64,000 nucleotides of DNA from Clostridium drakei (GTDB taxonomy: Bacteria; Bacillota; Clostridia; Clostridiales; Clostridiaceae), in NCBI RefSeq assembly GCF_000633595.2, contig NZ_JIBU02000018.1, positions 672 through 64,671 on the forward strand. Direction: 5' to 3'. The notes under the pieces were generated by a model, which was given only the letters and a program-made list of their open reading frames with translations, was not told where the DNA came from and made no database searches. The stretch's first letter is position 1; each line of letters begins with the position of its first letter. The translations under genes and the position numbers were made by a program. Of this stretch, positions 9,960 to 18,295 are shown one piece after another.

Positions 9960-10904
9960 ATGAAAGCATTATTGTTTATGGAAACAGATGGAGAAAAAGT
10001 TTTAGGTGGAAGCCTTGAATTGATTAGTGCAGCAAAAGCATTAGATGCAGAAGGAACAGCCCTTATAGTAGGCAGCAAAACATCAGCTGATACAGCAGCT
10101 GCTTTGGGAATTCCAGTTATTTTTATAGATGCTGCTGCAGATTGTGATACTTTGACAGAAATATTATCAGAAATGGTCAAGGAACAAAATCCAGACATTG
10201 TTTTACTATCAAATACAGCAATGGCTAAGGATGTTGCACCTCGTATTGCAGGACGTATGGGCTTAGGATGTGTCAGCGATGTAATAGGGATTAATAAAGA
10301 TAATGGCAAAGTTATATACACTAGACCAGCTTATGGTGGTACAGTTTTAGAACATATGGAAGTAGATGGTACTGCAGTAGTTACAGTTAGAAGCGGAAGT
10401 TTTTCAAAACCTGAAGAAGCTTCTAAGGCAGTTGTTACTGAGAAAAAGATGAAAATTCCAGCAGGCGCTATTAAAGCAAAAATTATTGATAAGGTAAAAG
10501 AAATTTCTGAAGCTGTTAATTTGGAAGAAGCAGAAGTTATTGTTTCTGGCGGACGTGGAATGGGAAATGTAGAAAATTTCAAACTTGTTGAAGAATTAGC
10601 AAATGTACTTGGCGGTGTGGTAGGTGCCACAAGGCCACCAATTGAAGATGGATGGATTTCTCGTGCACATCAAGTTGGACAATCAGGAAAGATTGTAGCA
10701 CCAAAACTTTATATTGCATGTGGAATTTCTGGAGCAACTCAACATACATCTGGTATGTCAGGTTCTAATTATATTGTGGCAATTAATAAAGATGAAGAAG
10801 CTCCAATTTTTGAAATTGCTGATGTAAGTATTGTTGGAAATGTAAATGAAATTCTTCCAGTTATGATTGAAGAAATGAAGAAAGTAAAAGAAGAAGCAAA
10901 ATAA
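9960..10904 (+). CDS. etfA: Electron-transfer flavoprotein alpha subunit
   Basis: Partner of EtfB, 314 residues. The C-terminal FAD domain shows SGGRGMGNVENF, TRPPIEDGW and the loop GQSGKIVAPKLYIACGISG, followed by QHTSGM, all standard FAD contacts. No cysteine cluster is visible at the N-terminus, so this is the short form without an added ferredoxin domain. GGGGGG lies about 8 nt upstream of the ATG. It is followed by a 152-bp gap with two operator-like sites before the permease, so expression may be boosted or reset there. Confidence 0.93.
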   Translation: MKALLFMETDGEKVLGGSLELISAAKALDAEGTALIVGSKTSADTAAALGIPVIFIDAAADCDTLTEILSEMVKEQNPDIVLLSNTAMAKDVAPRIAGRMGLGCVSDVIGINKDNGKVIYTRPAYGGTVLEHMEVDGTAVVTVRSGSFSKPEEASKAVVTEKKMKIPAGAIKAKIIDKVKEISEAVNLEEAEVIVSGGRGMGNVENFKLVEELANVLGGVVGATRPPIEDGWISRAHQVGQSGKIVAPKLYIACGISGATQHTSGMSGSNYIVAINKDEEAPIFEIADVSIVGNVNEILPVMIEEMKKVKEEAK

Positions 10905-11002
10905 AATTTTTTATTTCTTGGGCTAGGAATAAATTACTAAAATACAATCTATGGGAAACAATGTTAAATAATAAGGGAAAAGTTATATGATTAAAATATA
11001 AA

Positions 11003-11030
11003 TGGTAGTACTAATTATAAGGTAATACCA
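11003..11030. promoter_or_regulatory. Paired FadR-type operator sites before the permease gene
   Basis: TGGTAGTACTA (11003-11013) fits TNGTNNNACNA and AGGTAATACCA (11020-11030) fits it except at the first base. Together they form an inverted TGGTA...TACCA pair. They lie 27 nt before the permease ATG, in the longest gap inside the operon, and match the sites upstream of etfB. Confidence 0.5.
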
Positions 11031-11056
11031 TAAAAATTGAATAAGGGGAAAAGAAA

Positions 11057-12643
11057 ATGTTATTTTTTAAATTTTTATTAGCTATATTACCAATTATCTG
11101 GCTTATAGTGGCATTGAGTAAATTAAAAATGCCAGGTCATAAAGCTTGTTCTATTGCACTTGTTCTTACAGTGATTTTAGCTATTGGTTTTTGGAAATTA
11201 AATGTTATTTATACTGCATCAGCAGTATTAGAAGGATTACTAAATGCTTTGTGGCCAATTTGTTTGGTTATTGTTGCAGCTTTGTTTACGTATAATTTGA
11301 CTTTACGTACAGGTGCAATGGAATCCATAAAGAAAATGTTGGCTGGAGTTTCTATTGACAAGAGAGTTTTAGTGTTAATTATTGGATGGGGATTCGGTAA
11401 TTTCATGGAAGGTATGGCAGGGTTTGGCACAGCCGTTGCTATTCCAGCATCTATGCTTGCTGGCGTTGGATTAAATCCATTTGCAGCAGTTGTAGCTTGT
11501 TTAGTTGCTAACAGTACACCAACTGCATTTGGATCAGTTGGAATACCACTAGTAACACTTTCATCAGTAACAGGAATTACATCTCATACATTAGCAGCAA
11601 ATACAGCAATGATTGAAGTAATTCTTGCTTTTATTAGTCCATTTATTATGGTATGTATCGTAGGTGGTGGAATAAAGGCATTAAAAGGAGCATTTCTTAT
11701 TACATTAATTTCAGCACTAGCATTTGTACTACCTTGGTATGTTACAGCAGTAGCAGTTGGAGCTGAATTACCAAATATAGTAGGTTCTATTTGCTGTATG
11801 GCATGTACAGTTATTGCAGCAAAAGCCTTTAATAAAAAACCTGAAGATGAGTACAGCATTCTAACTAAGGAAGAAACAACTTCAAAAATAACTAAAGAAG
11901 AAACAGCTTCAGCAGTAGCTCAGGGTAAAGGAGAAGCTATATCATTTGGCAAAGCATTACAAGCATGGAGTCCATTTATTTTAATATTCGTAATGCTAAT
12001 AATTACATCAACTTTATGCCCAGCAATTAATCATTTAATTGCAAAATACAAAACCATTGCCATTGTATATGCTGGTAAAGGCGGAGGTAAATTGACTTTT
12101 AGTTGGATCAATACACCAGGTGTTATCATCTTTATTGCTGCAATTATTGGTGGTATTATTCAAGGTGCAAAAGCATCAACCATGTTCGACGTATTGATTG
12201 CTACATTAAAAGCAAATTGGAAAGCAATGGCTACAATTTGCGCAGTTATGGCAGTAGCAAAGGTAATGGGCTATAGTGGAATGATTGCAGATATTGCAAG
12301 TCTTTTAGTTGTAGTTACAGGCAGAGCATATCCATTGATTTCACCATTAATTGGAGCTATTGGAGCATTTGTTACAGGTTCAGGTACATCAACTTGTGTT
12401 TTATTTGGAGGATTACAAGCAAAAACAGCTCAAAATCTTGGACTTTCTGCATCATGGATGGCAGCAGCCAATGTTCTTGGAGCAGGTATAGGAAAGATGA
12501 TTTGTCCTCAAAGTATTGCAATTGGTGTAACTGCAGTTAATCAATCTGGTTCAGAAAGTAAGATTTTAGGAAGTGTGTTTAAATATTTTATGATCTATGT
12601 AGTTATTGCCGGCATCGTATGTTTTGTAGGAACATTGATATAA
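11057..12643 (+). CDS. lctP: L-lactate permease (LctP family)
   Basis: Membrane lactate:proton symporter, 528 residues with about 13 hydrophobic segments. Family landmarks include GFGNFMEGMAGFGTAVAIPA, PTAFGSVGIP near the first third, and GTSTCVLFGGLQ and MICPQSIAIG near the end. A cytoplasmic loop (~265-300) is unusually rich in Glu/Thr/Lys repeats (KEETTSKITKEETAS). AAGGGG precedes the ATG. It brings lactate in for the dehydrogenase encoded next. Confidence 0.94.
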   Translation: MLFFKFLLAILPIIWLIVALSKLKMPGHKACSIALVLTVILAIGFWKLNVIYTASAVLEGLLNALWPICLVIVAALFTYNLTLRTGAMESIKKMLAGVSIDKRVLVLIIGWGFGNFMEGMAGFGTAVAIPASMLAGVGLNPFAAVVACLVANSTPTAFGSVGIPLVTLSSVTGITSHTLAANTAMIEVILAFISPFIMVCIVGGGIKALKGAFLITLISALAFVLPWYVTAVAVGAELPNIVGSICCMACTVIAAKAFNKKPEDEYSILTKEETTSKITKEETASAVAQGKGEAISFGKALQAWSPFILIFVMLIITSTLCPAINHLIAKYKTIAIVYAGKGGGKLTFSWINTPGVIIFIAAIIGGIIQGAKASTMFDVLIATLKANWKAMATICAVMAVAKVMGYSGMIADIASLLVVVTGRAYPLISPLIGAIGAFVTGSGTSTCVLFGGLQAKTAQNLGLSASWMAAANVLGAGIGKMICPQSIAIGVTAVNQSGSESKILGSVFKYFMIYVVIAGIVCFVGTLI

Positions 12644-12687
12644 ACTTTTAATAATATGTAAGAAAAAATTAGAAGGGAAGGATTATT

Positions 12688-14115
12688 ATGGCCAAGTACA
12701 ATGAATTGACAGAAGAATTAATTTCAAAACTTAAGGAGGCAGCTCCAGGACATATTTTGCTAGGTGATGATATAAATGAAGATTATTGTCATGATGAAAT
12801 GCCTATTTATGGAAAGAAGGCTCCACAAGTTGTATTAACGGCACATTCTACAGAAGAAGTTGCTGCAGTAGTAAAAATATGTAATGAAAATAAAATACCA
12901 GTAACTCCAAGAGGAGCAGGAACAGGACTTGCAGGAGGAGCAGTTCCACTACTCGGAGGGGTTCTGATTGATATTTCAAAGATGAATAAAATACTTTCTT
13001 ATGACATGGAAAACTTTGTTGTTCGTGTTCAAGCTGGTGTTCTATTAAAGGATCTTGCAGAGGATTGTACAAAACATGGACTATTATATGCTCCAGACCC
13101 TGGTGAAAAATCTGCTTGTCTAGGTGGAAATGTTTCAACAAATGCTGGTGGAATGAGAGCAGTTAAATATGGCGCAACTCGTGATTATGTACGTGCAATG
13201 ACAGTTGTACTTCCAACAGGAGAAATTACAAACTTTGGAGCTTCAGTATCAAAAACAAGTTCAGGATATAGCCTTTTGAATTTAATGATTGGTTCAGAAG
13301 GTACTCTTGGAATAATTACAGAGATTACTTTGAAAACTATGCCAGCACCAAAGGTAGCTGCAAGTTTAATTATTCCTTTTGAAAATTTAGATGATTGTAT
13401 TGCTACTGTTCCTAAATTTAAAATGGAGCACATGAATCCACAAGCATTAGAATTTATGGAAAGAGAAATTGTATTATCTAGTGAAAGATATGTTGGAAAG
13501 AGTGTATTCCCACAAGTAGTTGATGGAGTAACTGCAAATGCATACTTACTTGTTACTATAGATGCAAGTAGTGAAGATGAATTAAATAATCTTATTGAAC
13601 AGGCAAGTGAAATAGTTTTAGAAGCAGGAGCAATTGATGTTCTTGTAGCAGATACACCTGCAAAAATGAAGGATGCATGGGCTGCACGTTCTAGCTTCTT
13701 AGACGCAATTATGGCAGAAACAAAATTATTAGATGAATGTGATGTTGTAGTTCCAGTAAATAAGATAGCTTCTTATCTTAATTTTGTAAATAAAACTGGT
13801 GAAGAATGTGGATTAACTATTAAGAGTTTTGGACATGCAGGAGATGGAAATCTTCATATATACCAATGTAGTAATGACTTAGAAGAGTCAGAATTTAAAA
13901 CAAGAGTTGATAAATTCTTTAAGATCATCTATAAAGAAGCAACAGATTGTGGTGGTCTTGTTTCAGGAGAACATGGAATTGGTAGTGGAAAAATTAGCTA
14001 TTTAGCAGATAGTGTTGGAAGCATAAATATGGAGTTAATGAAAGGTATTAAAAAAGCTTTTGATCCGAACTATATCATGAATCCAGGTAAGGTATGCTAC
14101 TCATTAGATAAATAG
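12688..14115 (+). CDS. lctD: FAD-dependent lactate dehydrogenase (GlcD/LctD family)
   Basis: Oxidises lactate to pyruvate, passing electrons to EtfAB. The N-terminal FAD_binding_4 domain shows PRGAGTGLAGGAVPL and PDPGEKSACLGGNVSTNAGG; the C-terminal FAD-oxidase domain has FGHAGDGNLHIY and SGEHGIGSGK. The 475 residues equal the usual GlcD length. There are no Fe-S cysteine motifs, so electrons must leave through a partner, consistent with the adjacent Etf genes. GGAAGG lies upstream of the ATG. Substrate choice (lactate rather than glycolate) is inferred from the lactate permease next door. Confidence 0.9.
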   Translation: MAKYNELTEELISKLKEAAPGHILLGDDINEDYCHDEMPIYGKKAPQVVLTAHSTEEVAAVVKICNENKIPVTPRGAGTGLAGGAVPLLGGVLIDISKMNKILSYDMENFVVRVQAGVLLKDLAEDCTKHGLLYAPDPGEKSACLGGNVSTNAGGMRAVKYGATRDYVRAMTVVLPTGEITNFGASVSKTSSGYSLLNLMIGSEGTLGIITEITLKTMPAPKVAASLIIPFENLDDCIATVPKFKMEHMNPQALEFMEREIVLSSERYVGKSVFPQVVDGVTANAYLLVTIDASSEDELNNLIEQASEIVLEAGAIDVLVADTPAKMKDAWAARSSFLDAIMAETKLLDECDVVVPVNKIASYLNFVNKTGEECGLTIKSFGHAGDGNLHIYQCSNDLEESEFKTRVDKFFKIIYKEATDCGGLVSGEHGIGSGKISYLADSVGSINMELMKGIKKAFDPNYIMNPGKVCYSLDK

Positions 14116-14173
14116 TAATAATAATTAATAAAGCAAAATTATATGCACATAGAAAGAAAGGTAGGAAATTAAT

Positions 14174-15316
14174 ATGAATTTTAAACAAGATGAAAATCAT
14201 GAACAATTACAACAAATGTACCGCGATTTTGCACAAAAAGAGGTAAAACCAATTGCAAAAGAAATTGATGAAACTATGAGATTCCCAAAGGAAAATGTAG
14301 CAAAAATGGCTGAAATGGGATTGCTTGGAATTCCATATCCTGAAGAATATGGTGGAGCAGGCATGGATACATTAAGCTATATGCAATGTGTAGAAGAATT
14401 AGCTAAATGTTGTGCAACAACAAGTACCATCGTTTCAGCACATACAAGTCTTGGTTCAGGACCTATTTACGCATATGGTACTGACGAGCAAAAGGAAAAA
14501 TATTTAAAACCACTTGCTTCTGGTGAAAAATTAGGTGCCTTTGCATTAACAGAACCTTGCGCTGGAACTGATGCTTCTATGCAAAAGACAACAGCAGTAC
14601 TTGAAGGTGACCACTATGTATTAAATGGTAGTAAAATTTTCATTACTAATGCAGGATTCGCAGATGTATATATTGTTCTTGCTATGACAGATAAAACAAA
14701 AGGAACAAGAGGTATTTCAGCATTTATCGTTGAAAAAGATTTCCCAGGATTCTCTGTTGGAAACCATGAAATGAAAATGGGAATAAGAGCATCTTCTACT
14801 TGTGAATTATTCTTTGATAATTGCATAGTTCCAAAGGAAAATCTTTTAGGACAAGAAGGTAAAGGATTTAAAATTGCAATGGCAACTCTTGATGGAGGTC
14901 GTATTGGTATTGCTTCACAAGCTCTTGGTATTGCAGAAGGCGCAATAGAAGAAACTATAAAATATGTAAATGAACGTGTTCAATTTGGACGTACTCTTTC
15001 AAAATTCCAGAATACACAATTCGAACTTGCTCAAATGCGTGCAAATACAGAAGCTGCAAAGCTTTTAGTATATCAAGCTGCATGTGCAAAGGATGATAAT
15101 CAACCATATACACATTTAGCTGCTATGGCAAAATTAGTTGCCTCTAGAAATGCTAGTGATGTAACAAGACGTTGCTTACAATTATTCGGTGGATATGGAT
15201 ATTCAAGTGATTATCCAATTGAAAGAATGATGCGTGATGCAAAAATAACAGAAATTTATGAAGGAACATCAGAAGTTCAAATGATGGTAATTTCAGGATG
15301 GATGGGTGTTAAATAG
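14174..15316 (+). CDS. Acyl-CoA dehydrogenase, butyryl-CoA-dehydrogenase-like
   Basis: Flavoprotein of 380 residues catalysing alpha,beta-dehydrogenation of short acyl-CoAs, or crotonyl-CoA reduction in reverse. Seen: [11 protein letters not shown] (FAD contact), [19 protein letters not shown] and [21 protein letters not shown], with the catalytic base Glu363 in IYEGTSEVQ. Sequence closely resembles clostridial Bcd. It is last in the lactate operon and shares the single Etf pair with the lactate dehydrogenase, so it may be the alternative electron acceptor or donor (inference). AAAGGTAGG precedes the ATG. Several Arg codons are CGT, unlike the AGA used in neighbouring loci. Confidence 0.92.
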   Translation: MNFKQDENHEQLQQMYRDFAQKEVKPIAKEIDETMRFPKENVAKMAEMGLLGIPYPEEYGGAGMDTLSYMQCVEELAKCCATTSTIVSAHTSLGSGPIYAYGTDEQKEKYLKPLASGEKLGAFALTEPCAGTDASMQKTTAVLEGDHYVLNGSKIFITNAGFADVYIVLAMTDKTKGTRGISAFIVEKDFPGFSVGNHEMKMGIRASSTCELFFDNCIVPKENLLGQEGKGFKIAMATLDGGRIGIASQALGIAEGAIEETIKYVNERVQFGRTLSKFQNTQFELAQMRANTEAAKLLVYQAACAKDDNQPYTHLAAMAKLVASRNASDVTRRCLQLFGGYGYSSDYPIERMMRDAKITEIYEGTSEVQMMVISGWMGVK

Positions 15317-15513
15317 TTAACACATATCATTTATCATGAATATTGACTGTGCACCGATAACGGGCGTAGATCTAAAATTCATTAGATTACCATATATTAA
15401 ATTGCTATATATTTAGAATATTATATAAAAGGAGTATGGGTTAGTTTTATGCTTTGGATATATATACACCACTGATATTCAACTTATACTCCGGCAAATG
15501 TTGCCAAATCTCA

Positions 15514-15582
15514 GCACATATAAAAACTTTTTAATTATTCTTAACTTAGTATTTTAGAATAATTAAAAGTTTTTGTATGTGC
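15514..15582 (+). terminator. Very long hairpin downstream of the lactate operon
   Basis: Arms of ~27 nt (15514-15541 with 15556-15582) pair with one bulged T and one wobble, closed by GCACATA/TATGTGC at the base and followed by TTTCCATTTTT. It is about 200 nt after the acyl-CoA dehydrogenase stop. A short GGCAA/TTGCC hairpin precedes it (15493-15505). Confidence 0.6.
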
Positions 15583-15605
15583 TTTCCATTTTTAAAAACA
15601 TATAT

Positions 15606-15713
15606 CCCTCATTATCAATGCTGTCATTAGGTGGAAGCTTTTCAGCATATTTGGTTGCTATAGTCACTATACAGCTATTATGGTGGCTTGGTATACATAG
15701 ATTTAATGTATAG
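15606..15713 (+). pseudogene. Fragment of a PTS cellobiose/lactose-type IIC permease
   Basis: An open frame without start reads LGGSFSAYLVAIVTIQLLWW then LGIHRFNV before a TAG at 15711. The pattern L..L.W.LGIHG.NV is characteristic of PTS EIIC proteins of the cellobiose/lactose family (central membrane domain). No other part of the gene remains. An inverted repeat TATACAT/ATGTATA (15692-15712) overlaps its end. The call rests on a ~35-residue match recognised by eye. Confidence 0.45.
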
Positions 15714-15878
15714 TAGGTTTAGTGATAATTCAAGCGTCCACATAGTTTAAGGAGTGTTGTATAGTGCTTAAGCTGGGAAAGTTGAGTTATTCATTTACAG
15801 GTAAAGAGTGTAGTGCTAAAATTTATATATAAAAGGCATAGTTTATAAGAAGTTATTAAAAAATGAGGAGGTTTCGAG
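15714..15878 (+). other. Leader of the candidate selenoprotein gene
   Basis: No gene is seen. The stretch ends in GAGGAGG (15865-15871), 7 nt before a GTG start. No clear promoter with both boxes was found. Confidence 0.3.
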
Positions 15879-16676
15879 GTGGATTTAGTTCAAAAGAAGA
15901 ATAATAGAACTGTTTCTAGCTGTTGAGGGGATGCTGCTGGTGCTAGTGAGCACACTAACTCCAACACTGAAAATTGTAAAATTTGTGGAGGGAAATTAGA
16001 GTATTTCAATTCTGGAAGAGAATTAACTTGTATTCTATGTGGTAAAAAAGAGGTTGGTAACATTTTTTGTGAAAATGGACACTATGTTTGTGATGAATGT
16101 CATGGTAAAGACCTTTTTGATAATATAAAGGATTATGTTTTAAAAAGTAAAAAATTGAATCCATTTGAAATTGCTGAATATCTGATGAATAAGGATAATG
16201 TTCCAATGCTTGGATGTGAAAATGCTTGGATAGCAGCAAGTTCTTTGATGGCAGCAATAAAGAATAATGGAATTGTTAAAGTTACGGATGAACAGATTGT
16301 TGAAGCATTAATAAGAACTAAGAGGCAAGCAATTGGGGGATATTGTGGATTAACAGGTGTATGTGGAATTGCACCAGCAATTGGTGCATGTTTTAGTGTT
16401 ATTTTAGGTGCAGCTTGTCCTAAAGACCAAGAAACAGCTGTGACCATGAAAGTAGTTGCAAGAATTATTAATAAAATTGCTGATGAAACTGGTCCTTGCT
16501 GCTGCAAGAACTTTGTCAGAACTGCAATTGATGAGAGTATTAAAGCTGCAAAAGAATACTTAAATGTATCTTTGCCTTCAAATAGTGAAGTAATTATCTG
16601 CACTTACAGTTCCCGTCATCCTCATGGCTGTAGGGAAGCTAAATGTCAATATTTCAATATTAACGAAAACCGTTAA
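15879..16676 (+). CDS. Candidate selenoprotein: Cys-rich DUF5714-like protein with in-frame TGA at codon 16
   Basis: GTG 15879, with GAGGAGG 7 nt upstream, opens a 265-codon frame interrupted only by TGA at 15924-15926. The context reads SSC-U-GDAAG, a Cys-Sec pair. Beyond it come two zinc-ribbon-like knuckles (CKICGG, CILCG), NGHYVCDECHGKD, then a helical domain with GYCGLTGVCGIAPA, GPCCCKNF and a C-terminal HGCREAKC. This resembles the DUF5714 domain; function unknown. The first ATG after the TGA (16155) has no RBS and would lose the zinc knuckles, so readthrough explains the conserved frame best. Alternative: a recent nonsense mutation. No sel genes are in the window. Confidence 0.65.
15922..15965 (+). 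promoter_or_regulatory. Possible bacterial SECIS element around the in-frame TGA
   Basis: GTTG at 15922-15925 can pair with CAAC at 15962-15965, then GGG (15927-15929) with CTC (15959-15961, one wobble). This puts the TGA at the base of a ~44-nt hairpin. The apical part contains GGT (15939-15941) and a perfect GTGCT-AGTG-AGCAC hairpin (15940-15953). Bacterial SECIS elements lie just 3' of the UGA with a G-rich apical loop. The fold was judged by eye only. Confidence 0.4.
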
Positions 16677-16794
16677 AATCCTAATATAAAAAGTAATGGA
16701 GAACGGTATTAACAAAACATATTGAAGTAAATTTCATAATCTTATTTGAAAAGCTTCAGTGGATTTATACATACTTTGCAAAATAAAAAATAAC

Positions 16795-16835
16795 GAGTAG
16801 TGAGAACCAAACTGGATTTACACTACTCATTTTTT
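16795..16835. terminator. Terminator between convergent selenoprotein candidate and pssA
   Basis: GAGTAGTG (16795-16802) and CACTACTC (16821-16828) form an 8-bp stem followed by ATTTTTT on the plus strand. Confidence 0.7.
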
Positions 16836-16888
16836 AATTATTATATAACCTTTGATTTTGTAAATATTAAAACTATTAGTATTTGCTA

Positions 16889-17410
16889 TTATACTTTCTT
16901 TATTTTAAGCTTTGATACCATAAGATAAGTAAAAAGTGATAATAACATAAGAGATAAAATCATAAAAACGTCATTATTAGGTGTAATTAATGTAAACAAT
17001 GCAATAAATGAACCTGAAATTGTTATAGGTATACCAGTAAAAACGCCATCAAATTCACTTAAATTGTATTTTGCCAATCGATAACAACCGCTTATAGTAT
17101 ATAGTAGTGGAATGATAAATCCTATTATACCCATATATTCTAAATGGAAAAAGTAATATTTAACAAATATTAAAAGGGCTGGTGCAACTCCAAATGAAAC
17201 TAAATCTGCTAAGGAATCTAATTCTTTTCCAAGATTATTGGATACATTTAAAAACCTAGCAATCTTACCATCATATCTATCTATAATAGCTGCAAGAACT
17301 ATTAATATAGCAGCATAAAAATAATTGTTATTAAATGTTTCAACTATTGAGATAATACCTAATGATAGATTAGTAAGTGTAAGTAAATTAGGTATAGAAT
17401 TTTTTAACAT
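16889..17410 (-). CDS. pssA: CDP-diacylglycerol--serine O-phosphatidyltransferase
   Basis: Integral membrane enzyme making phosphatidylserine from CDP-diacylglycerol and serine, 173 residues, several TM helices. It carries the full CDP-alcohol phosphotransferase signature DGKIAR-x8-G-KELD-SLAD (D-G-x2-A-R-x8-G-x3-D-x3-D). GGTGG precedes the ATG. It lies 11 nt after the TVP38-family gene, so the two form an operon that acts on the membrane. The serine substrate is inferred from length and family similarity; phosphatidylglycerophosphate synthase is the main alternative. Confidence 0.85.
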   Translation of the reverse strand: MLKNSIPNLLTLTNLSLGIISIVETFNNNYFYAAILIVLAAIIDRYDGKIARFLNVSNNLGKELDSLADLVSFGVAPALLIFVKYYFFHLEYMGIIGFIIPLLYTISGCYRLAKYNLSEFDGVFTGIPITISGSFIALFTLITPNNDVFMILSLMLLSLFTYLMVSKLKIKKV

Positions 17411-17421
17411 ATAACCACCTC

Positions 17422-18132
17422 TTAACTAATTTTATAAGATTCTTTATAATTGTTATTACGTGAAAGCTTGTTTATAATTTTGTCTTTGTAAATTATTCCT
17501 AAAATAAAGGCTATTAAAGCAAATGAACCTATTATTATTGTAGATGTATAATTTCTATAATGAAGATTTGATCCAACACTTACAGATGCTAAAAGCCATG
17601 GAAATCTACTAACAAGTAAAATACCAAAAAATTTCAAAGGTTTTATAGGAGTTAATCCTGCAACGTATATTAAAAAATCTTTTGGTAATCCAGGAATAAA
17701 GAAAATAATGAATAAAATGATAGAAAATTTTTTATTATCCATAATATCATTTAACCATTTAGAATTCTTTTTATTCATTAGCTTTTTCACAAAGGAATCA
17801 CCTATGAGTCTGGTAAAATAAAAGGCTATAATAGCTCCTAAGAGCATACCTACTGTTGTGTAAGTTAGTCCTAAAGATACACCATAAATATATCCACCAG
17901 CAACTTGAATTACTTCTCCGGGGATTGGAGCAATTACTGTTTGCAGTACCTGAAAAAAGATAAATACAATAGTTCCTAATTTTCCTAGAGAAACTATATA
18001 ATTTCTAAATTTATCAAGAGACATAGTCAGTTCAATAATATTTGGCAAATATTTTAATACCAATACAGTTGCACAAATTCCTAATAAATACATAAACATT
18101 TTAAAAATGAAAATTTTTTTAGATTTATTCAT
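17422..18132 (-). CDS. TVP38/TMEM64 family membrane protein
   Basis: A 236-residue protein with about six hydrophobic segments. The conserved core of the VTT/SNARE-associated domain is visible: PIPGEVIQVAGGYIYG, then FFIPGLPKDFLIYVAGLT. DedA/TVP38 proteins are implicated in lipid recycling across the membrane, which suits the operon with pssA. GGATG precedes the ATG at 18132. It is divergent from the response regulator at 18296. Confidence 0.85.
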   Translation of the reverse strand: MNKSKKIFIFKMFMYLLGICATVLVLKYLPNIIELTMSLDKFRNYIVSLGKLGTIVFIFFQVLQTVIAPIPGEVIQVAGGYIYGVSLGLTYTTVGMLLGAIIAFYFTRLIGDSFVKKLMNKKNSKWLNDIMDNKKFSIILFIIFFIPGLPKDFLIYVAGLTPIKPLKFFGILLVSRFPWLLASVSVGSNLHYRNYTSTIIIGSFALIAFILGIIYKDKIINKLSRNNNYKESYKIS

Positions 18133-18186
18133 GATTGTTTCATCCTTTCTTATATGTTATAACTAATTAATATTTTATTAGAAACA

Positions 18187-18269
18187 TCTTAAGATTTTTA
18201 TATAGTAAATCTTAATAATTCTTAAGTCGCTTAAATAATGTAGATTTTAAGTTTAATGAATTATATACT
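18187..18269 (+). promoter_or_regulatory. CTTAA repeat array and -10 upstream of the two-component genes
   Basis: CTTAA occurs at 18187, 18211, 18221 and 18230, the last three about 10 bp apart, just upstream of where a -35 should be. A -10 box TATACT is at 18264-18269, and the expected -35 position (around 18241) is poor. This is the layout of an activator-dependent, OmpR-type autoregulated promoter. Confidence 0.45.
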
Positions 18270-18295
18270 AATAATTAAATGGAGGGTGAATGATT

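Noticed and set aside
16155-16676. A 173-residue protein starting at ATG 16155
   Set aside because: No ribosome site there, and the zinc knuckles immediately upstream are in frame; the GTG start at 15879 has an excellent ribosome site.
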